A stretch of DNA of 9,393 nucleotides, from the NCBI GenBank assembly GCA_031267955.1, contig JAIRYB010000142.1, positions 1-9,393 of the forward strand. The letters run 5' to 3'. A program made the translations under genes and the position numbers. Below, one piece after another: positions 1 through 7,772 of this stretch (positions within the stretch are counted from its first letter, which is position 1; each line of letters starts with the position of its first letter). The notes under the pieces were generated by a model. The model saw only the letters and a program-made list of their open reading frames with translations, searched no databases and was not told the DNA's origin. Source of the stretch: Spirochaetaceae bacterium. Lineage in GTDB: Bacteria > Spirochaetota > Spirochaetia > Treponematales > Breznakiellaceae.

Positions 1-1
1 G

Positions 2-70
2 ATCGTCCGTATCGCCACTTGCCCCTCAGTCTTTGGATTGGCCGGAGGCGTGAACGTCTTTGCCTTTTAG
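2..70 (+). CDS. Possible 3' end of an unidentified upstream gene
   Basis: An open frame enters from the left edge and ends at the TAG at 68-70, giving 22 codons that end in the residues GGVNVFAF. About two thirds of its third positions are G or C, in line with the genes nearby, which slightly favours it over the competing open frame that ends at 73-75. I recognise no family; the tail does not look like the C-terminus of MnmE, a frequent partner of MnmG. The stretch is too short to exclude chance openness. The remaining 59 bases to the mnmG start show no clear promoter or terminator. Confidence 0.2.
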   Translation: MVRIATCPSVFGLAGGVNVFAF

Positions 71-129
71 CTTAACCAGCTGCCGGGTACCCCTTGCCGG
101 AATCGGAGTAATGGCGTAATTTTTCCGCA

Positions 130-2025
130 ATGGATTACGACTGCATTGTTGTGGGCGGCGGCCACGCGGGTATCGAGGCGTCTTTGGCGGTTGCCAGGCT
201 GGGTTTTTCGGTCCTCCTTATCACACAGAACCCAGACCGTATAGGCGCCCTTTCCTGTAACCCGGCCATTGGGGGGCTTTCCAAGGGCAACCTGGTCCGG
301 GAAGTGGACGCGCTGGGAGGCGAAATGGGAAAGCTCGCCGACGCCACCCTGATCCAGTACCGGGTGCTGAACCGGTCCCGGGGACCGGCGGTCCAGGCGC
401 CGCGCGCCCAGGCGGACAAGGCTGCGTATCAGGCGGCGGCCTGGGCGGCCCTGGAATCCCAGAAAGGCCTTTCGGTTTTTATGGACACAGTGGTTGACCT
501 TATTACCAGCGGGGATGACGCCCGGGACGGAGGCGGCGGGCCGCTTGTTGCCGGGGAGCGGGTGCTTGGTGTGGTAACCGCGCGGGGCCGCCGCATCGGC
601 GCCCGTACTGTAATACTGGCCGCCGGCACTTTTATGGAGGGGAAAATATTTATCGGGGAATACGACGCCCCGGAAGGGCGTCTGGGCGAGAACGCCGCCC
701 TGGGCCTTGGGCAGAGCCTCAGGCGGCGGGGTTTCCCGGCGGGGCGGCTTAAAACCGGAACCCCTGCCCGGCTTGCCGGGTCTTCCGTGGATTATTCGGT
801 AATGGAAAGGCAGGATGGCGAGGAACCTGCGCCCTTTTCTTTTGACGCGGAACCGGGAATCCGCCTTGAAAGGCCCCTCCTTCCCTGCTGGATCACCCAT
901 ACAACGCCCAGGACACACGAGATCATCCGTGCGAATATACACCGTTCCCCGCTTTACGGCGGCAAGATCGTCGGCGCGGGACCGCGCTACTGCCCCTCGA
1001 TTGAGGACAAGGTGGTGCGTTTTCCAGAGCGTGAGCGGCACCATATTTTTATCGAGCCGGAGGGTTTGGCAACCGGCGAGGTTTACATGAACGGCGCTTC
1101 CAGTTCTCTGCCGGAAGACGTGCAGGCCGCTTTTATCCGCAGCATCCCCGGCCTGGAAGATGCGCGTATTGTCCGGCCCGCCTATGCGGTCGAGTACGAT
1201 TACCTTGACCCGCTGGGCCTCTACCCCACACTGGAATCCAAGCGTCTTTCCGGGTTTTTTGTGGCGGGCCAGACCAACGGCAGTTCCGGCTACGAAGAGG
1301 CTGCGGCCCAGGGCATTATGGCTGGGATCAACGCGGCGCAAAAACTGCGCGGAGCACCGCCCCTGGTATTGGGGCGCGCCGAGGCCTATATCGGGGTATT
1401 GGTGGACGACCTTACCACGCTGGGGACAAAGGAGCCGTACCGCATGTTTACAAGCCGGGCCGAACACCGGCTGGTCCTCCGCCACGATACCGCAGACAGC
1501 CGGCTGACCCCGAAAGGCCGGGAACTGGGCCTCGCGGGCGAGGCGCGCTGGGAACGTTTCCTGAAAAAGACCCAAAGCCTCGATGAAATACGGGAACTGC
1601 TGAGGAACAGGAAGGCGCCGGGCACGCTTGAACAGGAAAGGGGCGGTTTTCCGGCGGCGCTCCGCCCCCACGCCGGAGAATCCCTGGAACGCGCCCTCGC
1701 GGATTCAGCGGTAAAGCGGGAAGACATCCTGTTTTTCGCGCCGGAATTGGCGGCCTGGCCCTCCGAGTGGCTTGAACGGGCCGTCCTGGACATCAAGTAC
1801 GCGGGGTACATCGAAAAGGAAGGGCGGGCCGCATCCAGGGCGGCCAGGATGGACGCCATCAAGCTGGACCCGGGCCTTGATTACGCCGCCCTTGGCGGCC
1901 TTTCCTCGGAGGCGCGGGAAAAGCTCAAGGCGGTGCGGCCCCTTACGGTGGGCCAGGCGGCGCGTATCCCCGGAGTACGCCAGGGGGACATCGCGCTGCT
2001 CATGGTGCTGGTAAAGAAGGGATAG
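130..2025 (+). CDS. mnmG: MnmG (GidA), tRNA uridine-34 carboxymethylaminomethyl-modification FAD enzyme
   Basis: Family knowledge: MnmG works with the GTPase MnmE in the cytoplasm to build the 5-carboxymethylaminomethyl group on wobble uridine 34 of several tRNAs, using FAD and a methylene-tetrahydrofolate carbon. Seen here: 631 residues, close to the E. coli protein (629). The N-terminal dinucleotide-binding motif GGGHAG is at residues 9-14. The conserved SCNPAIGG has Cys43, RLKTGTP is at 206-212, and PRYCPSIEDK has the second conserved cysteine, Cys288. The signature GTKEPYRMFTSRAEHRL lies near 433-449, and the C-terminal helical domain ends in an IPGV...LLMVLVKKG tail. A small Gly-rich insertion (about residues 124-137) is absent from the E. 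coli protein as I recall it. ATG 130 is the only usual start codon in frame after the TAA at 109-111, but its Shine-Dalgarno is poor; the nearest GGAG (105-108) is 21 bases away. The next gene is not rsmG, a common neighbour elsewhere. Confidence 0.97.
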   Translation: MDYDCIVVGGGHAGIEASLAVARLGFSVLLITQNPDRIGALSCNPAIGGLSKGNLVREVDALGGEMGKLADATLIQYRVLNRSRGPAVQAPRAQADKAAYQAAAWAALESQKGLSVFMDTVVDLITSGDDARDGGGGPLVAGERVLGVVTARGRRIGARTVILAAGTFMEGKIFIGEYDAPEGRLGENAALGLGQSLRRRGFPAGRLKTGTPARLAGSSVDYSVMERQDGEEPAPFSFDAEPGIRLERPLLPCWITHTTPRTHEIIRANIHRSPLYGGKIVGAGPRYCPSIEDKVVRFPERERHHIFIEPEGLATGEVYMNGASSSLPEDVQAAFIRSIPGLEDARIVRPAYAVEYDYLDPLGLYPTLESKRLSGFFVAGQTNGSSGYEEAAAQGIMAGINAAQKLRGAPPLVLGRAEAYIGVLVDDLTTLGTKEPYRMFTSRAEHRLVLRHDTADSRLTPKGRELGLAGEARWERFLKKTQSLDEIRELLRNRKAPGTLEQERGGFPAALRPHAGESLERALADSAVKREDILFFAPELAAWPSEWLERAVLDIKYAGYIEKEGRAASRAARMDAIKLDPGLDYAALGGLSSEAREKLKAVRPLTVGQAARIPGVRQGDIALLMVLVKKG

Positions 2026-2116
2026 GGAACAAATCATTGCCATGCAGGATGCGCCGGTACGGGTTCCGGCTGTAACGGATCAGCGGCGCCCGAATTCCGC
2101 CCTGGCATGTGAAATC

Positions 2117-2137
2117 GCGGCAGACGGGATCTGCCGC
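2117..2137. terminator. Perfect 8-bp hairpin in the mnmG-cyclase gap
   Basis: GCGGCAGA (2117-2124) and TCTGCCGC (2130-2137) form a perfect GC-rich stem with the 5-base loop CGGGA. It lies 92 bases after the mnmG stop and 66 before the cyclase start. No T-run follows, so it is not a classical intrinsic terminator. It may mark the mRNA 3' end, stabilise RNA, or act in a cyclase leader. Confidence 0.35.
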
Positions 2138-2146
2138 TAGATGTAA

Positions 2147-2191
2147 TTTGCCAAAAACCTGTAGAATGGGTCCGGCGGGTACATTGGCAAA
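2147..2191. promoter_or_regulatory. 8-bp inverted repeat next to the cyclase ribosome binding site
   Basis: TTTGCCAA (2147-2154) is exactly repeated in inverse as TTGGCAAA (2184-2191), 29 bases apart. The right arm shares its last base with the first A of the AGGAGG Shine-Dalgarno. A TAGAAT hexamer (2162-2167) sits between the arms and could be a -10 element, but no well-spaced -35 is seen. The repeat could be a protein operator or an mRNA stem that affects access to the ribosome binding site. This is inference from sequence symmetry only. Confidence 0.3.
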
Positions 2192-2196
2192 GGAGG
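2191..2196 (+). promoter_or_regulatory. Strong Shine-Dalgarno that fixes the cyclase GTG start
   Basis: AGGAGG, preceded by AA, lies 7 bases upstream of the GTG at 2204-2206. This near-ideal match and spacing decide the start codon, and the protein then begins directly with a short charged end and a membrane segment. Confidence 0.85.
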
Positions 2197-2203
2197 GCTG
2201 GCC

Positions 2204-4936
2204 GTGTCTTTTTTGAAAAATTCGCTTATCTTTCTGGCGGCCGGGGCCTTTTTCGCACTGCTTTACGCGGCGGGGATACTCGGCCCTTTGGAAGAACGGG
2301 TATACGATCTGTTTTTCCGGGTACGGCCCAAACGGGAACGGATTGACAACGTGGTGTTTCTCGATGTGGACGACGCGGCTGTCGCGTACAACGGGGTTTT
2401 CCCCTGGCCCCGCTCGATTATGGCCGACGGTTTCCTCCGCCTGAAGGAGTACGGGGCCGCGGCGGCTATTCTTGATATTGAATTTATTGACAAGGGCCCC
2501 CAGGGAATCGACGCGATCTACTATAGCCGGGATTTTCCGGCGGATTTTGAAAAGGCTTTTTCGGATATTGGCACGAACGCCCTGGATCTGTTTGAGGCGC
2601 TGAATACCGGGCGGATAAACCGCGACGAGGCGTCCTTGTACGCGGGCGAGTTTCTTGATCTTATCCAGGATGAGAAGATCGAGCTTTTCAGGAAAACTTC
2701 GGGGATAGCCCGGGATAACGATGTGTATTTGTCCCAGGCCGCCGCGCTTTTCGATCGTGCCTGGGCTACGCTGAATCTGCAAACCGGGCCCCTTGAGGGG
2801 GAGCAGGCGTCGCGCCGGCCTTTGGCTGAAAGGAAATTTTCCCGGCTCGTGGACGCCGCGCCCGGCGCTCACGGGGGTGATTATGAGGACATACTCCCGG
2901 CTATTCCTTCTTTTTCGGAAGCTGCCCGCGGCGCGGGGTTTACCAACGTATTTATTGACAAAGACGGGGTAAGGCGGCGGATCCACCTTGCCCAGAAGGT
3001 ACAGGGCTACTGGTATTTGCAGCTCGCCTTCGCGCCGCTTATGGAATACCTTGGAAACCCGGAAATCCGTCTGGAAAAACAACGGCTCATCCTTAAAAAC
3101 GCCCGGCTTCCGGGCGGCGATGTTAAAGAAATAACGATACCCCTGGATACCGGCGGCAAGATGATGCTTGACTGGCCCGAAACAAAGTACGAGAACAGTT
3201 TTTCCCATCTTTCCTTTGAGGGATTTTCGCGGCTTGAAGAATTTGAAGCCCAGGCGCAGCAGTACCTTGACGCGCTGGAAGGGGCGGGCATCGGTTTTTT
3301 TGCCCAGTTTGACGAAACGCTTTCCGGCGTACCCGGCGCTGTTTACCGGATAAACGAACTGTTCGCCGGGTCCCGGGAGGCGCGGAGCCTGGCCATTGCG
3401 GAAAAATCCGACGAGGCCTTTGACCGCTTTCTGGAACTCCGCAATCAGGGGAACGAGCGCATCCGGTCCCTGGCGGATCTTGATATCGGCGCAAAAGTGA
3501 ACGCCGTAGCTGAATCCGTCGGGGAGGAATACCCGGAGGAAGCGGCGGCAATACTGGAAGAAGCGGAATATATCGCGACTGTGGCTGGATATCTGGACAC
3601 GGTTTCCCGGCAGTACGAGGAGGCCCAGGCCAGCCTGCGGAAAGCCATTGCCGGAAAATTCTGTATTATCGGCCGGTCCGATACGGGGACCACCGATATT
3701 GGGGTTAACCCTTTCTACGGGGAATATGTGAATGTCGGAACCCACGCAGTAGTGCTGGATACCATTCTCTCCGAATCTTTTATTACCCCCCTGCATTGGC
3801 TTTGGAGCGCGGCGCTGTGTTTCATCCTTGGCGGCCTTATCTTCCTGGCCTTCGGCGGATTTAAGCCAGGGCCCCGCACCGCCCTGGGCGCCGGCGCGGT
3901 GATACTTTTTGTGGCGGGCTGCCTGGCCGCTTTCCGGTTTTTCGGGATATTCATAGGGCCCCTTGGGCCGGTGATATCCGCCATCATCGTGATCTTTGTA
4001 CGGGAGATCGTTTCGTACCTTGTCTCCGAAAAGGAAAAACAATTTATCAATAAAGCCCTTTCCACTTATGTCTCGAAGGAAGTAGTAAACGAACTTATCG
4101 CCAATCCATCGCTCCTGCAATTGGGCGGGGCGAAACGGCAGATGAGCGCTGTTTTTACGGACATCCAGAGCTTCTCCACAATTTCCGAACAGCTCGATCC
4201 CGAGGGGTTGGTCCTGCTTCTTAACCGCTATCTTACGGTTATGAGCGATATCATTATGGAAAACACAGGGACCATTGATAAATACGAAGGTGACGCCATT
4301 ATCGCGTTTTTCGGCGCGCCGGTTTTTCAGGAACGCCACGCGGCGCTGGCCTGCCGGAGCGCCCTCCGGATGAAAAAGGCGGAAGTGGAATTAAACAGGG
4401 CAATAATGGAAGATCATTTAAGCCCATCCGCGCTTTATACCCGGATAGGGATTAACACCGGCGAGATGGTAGTGGGGAACATGGGAACATCCAGTAAGAT
4501 GAATTATACTATCATGGGCAACGCGGTCAATATTGCCGCCCGGCTTGAGGGGGTAAACAAGCAGTACCATACCGGCGGCATATTGATAAGCGAATACACC
4601 AGGCAGGAAATAGGGGATGAATTTGTCTGCCGCAGCCTGGACCGGGTGCGGGTCGTTGGGATAAACACACCGCTCCGGCTCTACGAACTCCTGGGGGAAC
4701 GGTCCGGGGCCGGCATTGCGGAGGCAGGCGGTTTTGCCGGTTCTGCCCCCTGGGAAGACGCCATTGCCAGTTTTGAAAAAAAGGAATTTCAGGCGGCGGC
4801 GGAAATTTTCGACTCGATTGCTTCCCGCGATGAAAGGGACAATGTGGCGCGCCTGTATTTGGAAAGGTGCCGCGATTATATAAGAACGCCGCCGCCGGAT
4901 GATTGGGACGGGATCAACAATCTGACCTCGAAATAA
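2204..4936 (+). CDS. CHASE2-domain transmembrane adenylate cyclase (class IIIb)
   Basis: A membrane receptor that should make cAMP from ATP in response to an extracytoplasmic signal. Domains in order: membrane segment near residues 7-25; CHASE2 sensor from about 30 to 520, with LDVDD (53-57), the signature FPWPR (66-70) and LDIEF (90-94), closing with the CIIGRSDTGTTD strand-loop (I488-G490); three membrane segments near 531-552, 559-580 and 586-608; class III cyclase domain about 640-825; a helical, TPR-like tail about 840-895; and a C-terminal PPPDDWDG motif. Both metal-binding aspartates are visible (D653 in VFTDIQSF, D697 in KYEGDAI). So are the purine-selecting pair K693/T769 and the transition-state pair N776/R780, so activity and ATP preference are expected. 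Thr in place of Asp at 769 marks class IIIb, some members of which respond to bicarbonate. An unusually long helical insert (about 345-480) interrupts CHASE2. The ligand is unknown. The 178-base gap suggests transcription apart from mnmG. Confidence 0.95.
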   Translation: MSFLKNSLIFLAAGAFFALLYAAGILGPLEERVYDLFFRVRPKRERIDNVVFLDVDDAAVAYNGVFPWPRSIMADGFLRLKEYGAAAAILDIEFIDKGPQGIDAIYYSRDFPADFEKAFSDIGTNALDLFEALNTGRINRDEASLYAGEFLDLIQDEKIELFRKTSGIARDNDVYLSQAAALFDRAWATLNLQTGPLEGEQASRRPLAERKFSRLVDAAPGAHGGDYEDILPAIPSFSEAARGAGFTNVFIDKDGVRRRIHLAQKVQGYWYLQLAFAPLMEYLGNPEIRLEKQRLILKNARLPGGDVKEITIPLDTGGKMMLDWPETKYENSFSHLSFEGFSRLEEFEAQAQQYLDALEGAGIGFFAQFDETLSGVPGAVYRINELFAGSREARSLAIAEKSDEAFDRFLELRNQGNERIRSLADLDIGAKVNAVAESVGEEYPEEAAAILEEAEYIATVAGYLDTVSRQYEEAQASLRKAIAGKFCIIGRSDTGTTDIGVNPFYGEYVNVGTHAVVLDTILSESFITPLHWLWSAALCFILGGLIFLAFGGFKPGPRTALGAGAVILFVAGCLAAFRFFGIFIGPLGPVISAIIVIFVREIVSYLVSEKEKQFINKALSTYVSKEVVNELIANPSLLQLGGAKRQMSAVFTDIQSFSTISEQLDPEGLVLLLNRYLTVMSDIIMENTGTIDKYEGDAIIAFFGAPVFQERHAALACRSALRMKKAEVELNRAIMEDHLSPSALYTRIGINTGEMVVGNMGTSSKMNYTIMGNAVNIAARLEGVNKQYHTGGILISEYTRQEIGDEFVCRSLDRVRVVGINTPLRLYELLGERSGAGIAEAGGFAGSAPWEDAIASFEKKEFQAAAEIFDSIASRDERDNVARLYLERCRDYIRTPPPDDWDGINNLTSK

Positions 4937-5029
4937 TCTAACCATTGAGCCTATATCTGCCAATAAACGCCAGGCGGGGCAATTTCGAATTCGGAATAAC
5001 CACTGACTTCACGGGCGGCACTAAAATTT

Positions 5030-5047
5030 GACGCCGGGCGTCTTTTT
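5030..5047 (+). terminator. Short intrinsic terminator after the cyclase gene
   Basis: GACGC (5030-5034), a 3-base CGG loop and GCGTC (5038-5042) form a 5-bp stem followed at once by TTTTT (5043-5047). It lies 93 bases after the cyclase stop. The stem is short, so efficiency is uncertain, but the hairpin-plus-T arrangement is canonical. Confidence 0.55.
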
Positions 5048-5060
5048 GCTGCGTTCTGAC

Positions 5061-5089
5061 TTGACAGGACGGAGCCCCCATGTTAAAGT
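5061..5089 (+). promoter_or_regulatory. Sigma70-type promoter
   Basis: A consensus -35 box TTGACA (5061-5066) is followed after 17 bases by TAAAGT (5084-5089), a 4-of-6 match to TATAAT. It lies just past the cyclase terminator and points at the lipoprotein gene 245 bases on. A start near 5096 would leave only a few bases before the ATG at 5100, so that frame would be close to leaderless. Confidence 0.55.
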
Positions 5090-5099
5090 AAATTCCATC

Positions 5100-5333
<234 letters not shown>

Positions 5334-5337
<4 letters not shown>

Positions 5338-6311
5338 AGAAGTATCTTGTTGGTATTGCCGTCCTGGTACTGGCAATAGGGGTAGTGGTTGTCGGGTGCG
5401 ATAACGGTTCCAACGACAGCGGCCCGAAGGTTGTCGTGACGTATATCATTCCTGGGACTGACTATGCCTTGGAGATTCGTGATGACGGAACGTATACATT
5501 AACAGGTATCCAAGATGGTGCCACGATAACAAGCACCGGTACGTATTCCGAGGACAATGGGATCAGGGTACTAACCCCCGAAGGAGACGGAGACGGCACC
5601 ATTATAGTGACCTCGAAGACTGGTGGCGGGGCAAGTATAACGGTATCTGGCGATATTCCCTTTAAGGATGCTGATGGCAACGCGGTAGAGGTGCCTCTGC
5701 CGGAAGGGCCAATAGATGCCGAGGAAGAAAAACCTGCCCCCACCCCCGGCGGAAACAGCGTGCCCGAAACCAACGTGCAGGTATATAATGATAACGGCAC
5801 AGTCTACACGGGTACCACTAAAGTATACGCCGTAGTTTACGACGAGGAGGAAGATGACGACTATCGAGAGTTCGAGATAGGCGACATTACCAATGGCAAG
5901 CTGACCTTAAAAAACAACCTGCCGGTCATCGATTCTAAATATCTTTATGACCCCGCTTATGCTTTCGGAGAAGATAGTGATATTTCTCCTGCTTCGCTAA
6001 AGGTGTGTATGATGGAACTGGGTATTCCCGGCGGCAAGTACGGGTACACCACCCTTCGTTGTTTAAAGGTATCTGAAACTGCGGGGTATGAAATCAGCTA
6101 TGTGTATTTTTCCGCAAACGGGACCGTAAAAGGCAGTGGCAGTCAGGAAGGTGATGATGGGAATACCTATACTATGAGCATTGACATTACCGGGACACAG
6201 GGCTGGAACAGGATATACGACTCTAGGACCATATCCGGTAAAACTGTTACTCAAAGCGCTAAATCGGACCTGAGCAATATACCCAGCGATCTCAAATGGT
6301 TTATTAATTAG
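5334..6311 (+). CDS. Predicted surface or periplasmic lipoprotein of unknown function
   Basis: 325 residues. A basic MKK start and a hydrophobic stretch (about 5-20) lead to VVVVGC, with Cys22 as the likely lipidated residue. The -3 to -1 residues V-V-G are looser than the E. coli lipobox but acceptable in spirochaetes. DNGSND follows, a typical flexible tether. Residues about 30-120 look beta-rich, with short Gly/Thr strands. A Pro/Glu linker (about 121-146, with KPAPTPGG) joins a second part with an acidic patch (DEEEDDD, 170-176), two cysteines (225 and 243) and further predicted strands to the end. No enzyme motif or named domain is recognised. GC content and codon use are visibly lower than in the flanking genes, as with recently acquired or fast-evolving surface proteins. 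The upstream region suggests regulated or switched expression. A hairpin follows at 6320-6349. Confidence 0.85.
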
Positions 6312-6319
6312 TACAAATG

Positions 6320-6349
6320 GACTACCTCGCCCTGAAGGGCGGGGTAGTC
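6320..6349. repeat. 13-bp palindromic hairpin between convergent genes
   Basis: GACTACCTCGCCC (6320-6332) pairs with GGGCGGGGTAGTC (6337-6349) around a TGAA loop, with one T-G wobble. It starts nine bases after the lipoprotein stop and ends 13 bases before the transporter stop, so it could end transcripts from both sides, but neither strand has a T-run after it. The CTACC...CGCCC-loop-GGGCGGGGTAG pattern recalls palindromes of IS200/IS605-type element ends and REP-like repeats (from memory). No transposase gene is present. Confidence 0.7.
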
Positions 6350-6362
6350 ATACGCCGGGCCG

Positions 6363-7772
6363 TTACTCCTTGATATCCCCCCGCTCTTTCAGGCCGCCGA
6401 CAATTTCGGCGTAGTATTTTTCGTCGATTTTGTACTTGAACAGGTAAATCACAAAGCCCAGGGCAATGATGGCCAGGGGCAGGAGCAGCATCGCTGTTTT
6501 AAGGATAACAACACCGCCGGCGCTTACATCGTCTTTGGACCGGGCGCTGTTGATTCCGGATATGACCAGAGTTACCCCCAATATGCCGTTGGCAAGCGCG
6601 CCGCTTATTTTATTGATGAAGGGCTGGATCGAAAAGGTAACGCTTTCATTCCGTTTGCCGAATTTCCACTGGCCGTATTCGACGGTATCGGCGAGGAACA
6701 TGAGCATCAGTATCTGGATAAAAGCCTCGCCCACAAAGATCAGCACGCCGCTGACGCCGATCAGGGCCATCCGCATGGGGGAGAAGAAAAAGAGAATGTA
6801 CCCGGCGGCCACTAGGCCGGCGGCTATGCTGTAGAGTTTGCGGCGGTTCATTTTTTTGCCCAGGGCGGGGAATACCGCGAGCGCCGCAAGCTGGGAGACC
6901 CCCAGGACCAGGGCGAAAACCGAATACATATTCTCGTCGCCGTAGACGTACTTAAAGAAATGGACGCCGAAGTTGGCGGTGGTGGTGTAACCGATCATAA
7001 AGAGGGCCATGGCGACGGCCACCCATAAAAGCTGGTCGTTTTTAAAAATTACCCGGAACATATCCCTAAAAGAAGTTTTTTCCTCTTCCTTAAAATAGTT
7101 TTTGTGTTCTTTTACCCCGAAAAGCGTGAAGCACTGGAAGCCTAGCATTAGAAAGGCGGTGAGCAGGGCGAAGGCGAACCAGCCCAGCCTGGGATTCCCC
7201 AAGGCTGCGCCCAGCGCGTTGGTGGCCGGCATAATACCCACCACAACCGCGAAAAGGCCGATGTTGGCGCATATCCGGGCAAAAGACCCTATCTCCTCCC
7301 TCTGCTTCTGGTTAGTGGAAAGGGCGGGGAGCATTGACCAGTAGGCAATGTCGTTGAGGCCGTAGAATATGTCCCAGCCCAGGTAGAAAAGCGCGAAAAA
7401 CACCGCGTAGGCCGCGCCCGTAAACCCCAGGTCGGTAAACATGAGTACCATGAACACAGCGCCCGCCAGGGCGCCCAGCGCTATGCCGGGCTTGAACTTG
7501 CCCCAGCGGCCGCGGGTATTGTCCACGATGATCCCCATAATCGGATCGTTAAACGCGTCAAACACCCGCATAACGGTAAGGATGGCGGTCATTATAAGCA
7601 GGGTGGAGTCGGGGAGATCCAGCACTTCCGTCAGGTATATCATGAGGAACATGCTGACCGTGGTGTAAAACATGTCCCGGCCTATGGTCCCAAGGCCGAA
7701 ACAGAATTTGTTCCGCCCCGCGTCTTTGTCCGCGTTTTTATCTTTGCCGGTAATTTCACTATTTGCCGTCAT
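6363..7772 (-). CDS. GPH-family sugar:cation symporter (MFS fold)
   Basis: Inner-membrane carrier of 469 residues, probably 12 membrane segments with both ends cytoplasmic. It belongs to the glycoside-pentoside-hexuronide family (MelB, LacS, XynP), which couples sugar uptake to Na+ or H+. Seen: the family signature DAFNDPIMG followed by RGRWGKFKP (72-95), a WSMLP motif after Asp141, and the second-half signature ADTVEYGQWKFGKRNE (361-376). By eye, Asp72, Asp76 and Asp141 match the cation-site aspartates of MelB (55, 59 and 124), so cation coupling is expected. The start ATG (7770-7772) lies inside the 3' end of the glucosidase gene, with 14 bases of overlap. AAAGGGGG, whose last G is about 11 bases before the ATG, is the best Shine-Dalgarno, so translation is probably coupled to the upstream gene. 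The neighbour points to import of an alpha-glucoside; the exact sugar cannot be read from sequence. Confidence 0.95.
   Translation of the reverse strand: MTANSEITGKDKNADKDAGRNKFCFGLGTIGRDMFYTTVSMFLMIYLTEVLDLPDSTLLIMTAILTVMRVFDAFNDPIMGIIVDNTRGRWGKFKPGIALGALAGAVFMVLMFTDLGFTGAAYAVFFALFYLGWDIFYGLNDIAYWSMLPALSTNQKQREEIGSFARICANIGLFAVVVGIMPATNALGAALGNPRLGWFAFALLTAFLMLGFQCFTLFGVKEHKNYFKEEEKTSFRDMFRVIFKNDQLLWVAVAMALFMIGYTTTANFGVHFFKYVYGDENMYSVFALVLGVSQLAALAVFPALGKKMNRRKLYSIAAGLVAAGYILFFFSPMRMALIGVSGVLIFVGEAFIQILMLMFLADTVEYGQWKFGKRNESVTFSIQPFINKISGALANGILGVTLVISGINSARSKDDVSAGGVVILKTAMLLLPLAIIALGFVIYLFKYKIDEKYYAEIVGGLKERGDIKE

Noticed and set aside
105..119. GGAG followed by a Met-Ala-stop mini-frame before mnmG, as a possible translational regulator
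   Set aside because: The spacing from GGAG to that ATG is only 2 bases and a two-codon frame is expected by chance; nothing else supports regulation.
67..1671. A 534-codon open frame on the minus strand opposite mnmG
   Set aside because: Same reason: the whole length of MnmG is supported by conserved motifs on the plus strand, and the antisense product resembles no family.
2053..2070. GCCGG/CCGGC inverted repeat just after mnmG, as a terminator
   Set aside because: Only 5 bp with an 8-base loop and no following T-run; too weak in GC-rich DNA to claim.
2042..2140. A 32-residue ATG frame in the gap between mnmG and the cyclase
   Set aside because: No Shine-Dalgarno, no recognisable product, and it runs into the hairpin at 2117-2137; the length is ordinary for chance in GC-rich DNA.
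2148..2167. TTGCCA ... TAGAAT as a cyclase promoter
   Set aside because: The spacer is only 8 bases, far from the 16-18 needed, so the pair cannot act as -35 and -10 together.
2000..4339. A 779-codon open frame on the minus strand opposite the cyclase
   Set aside because: It lies entirely against a confidently identified gene, shows no recognisable motif, and is rich in Arg, Pro, Gly and Lys as expected from the mirror of a GC-rich coding frame.
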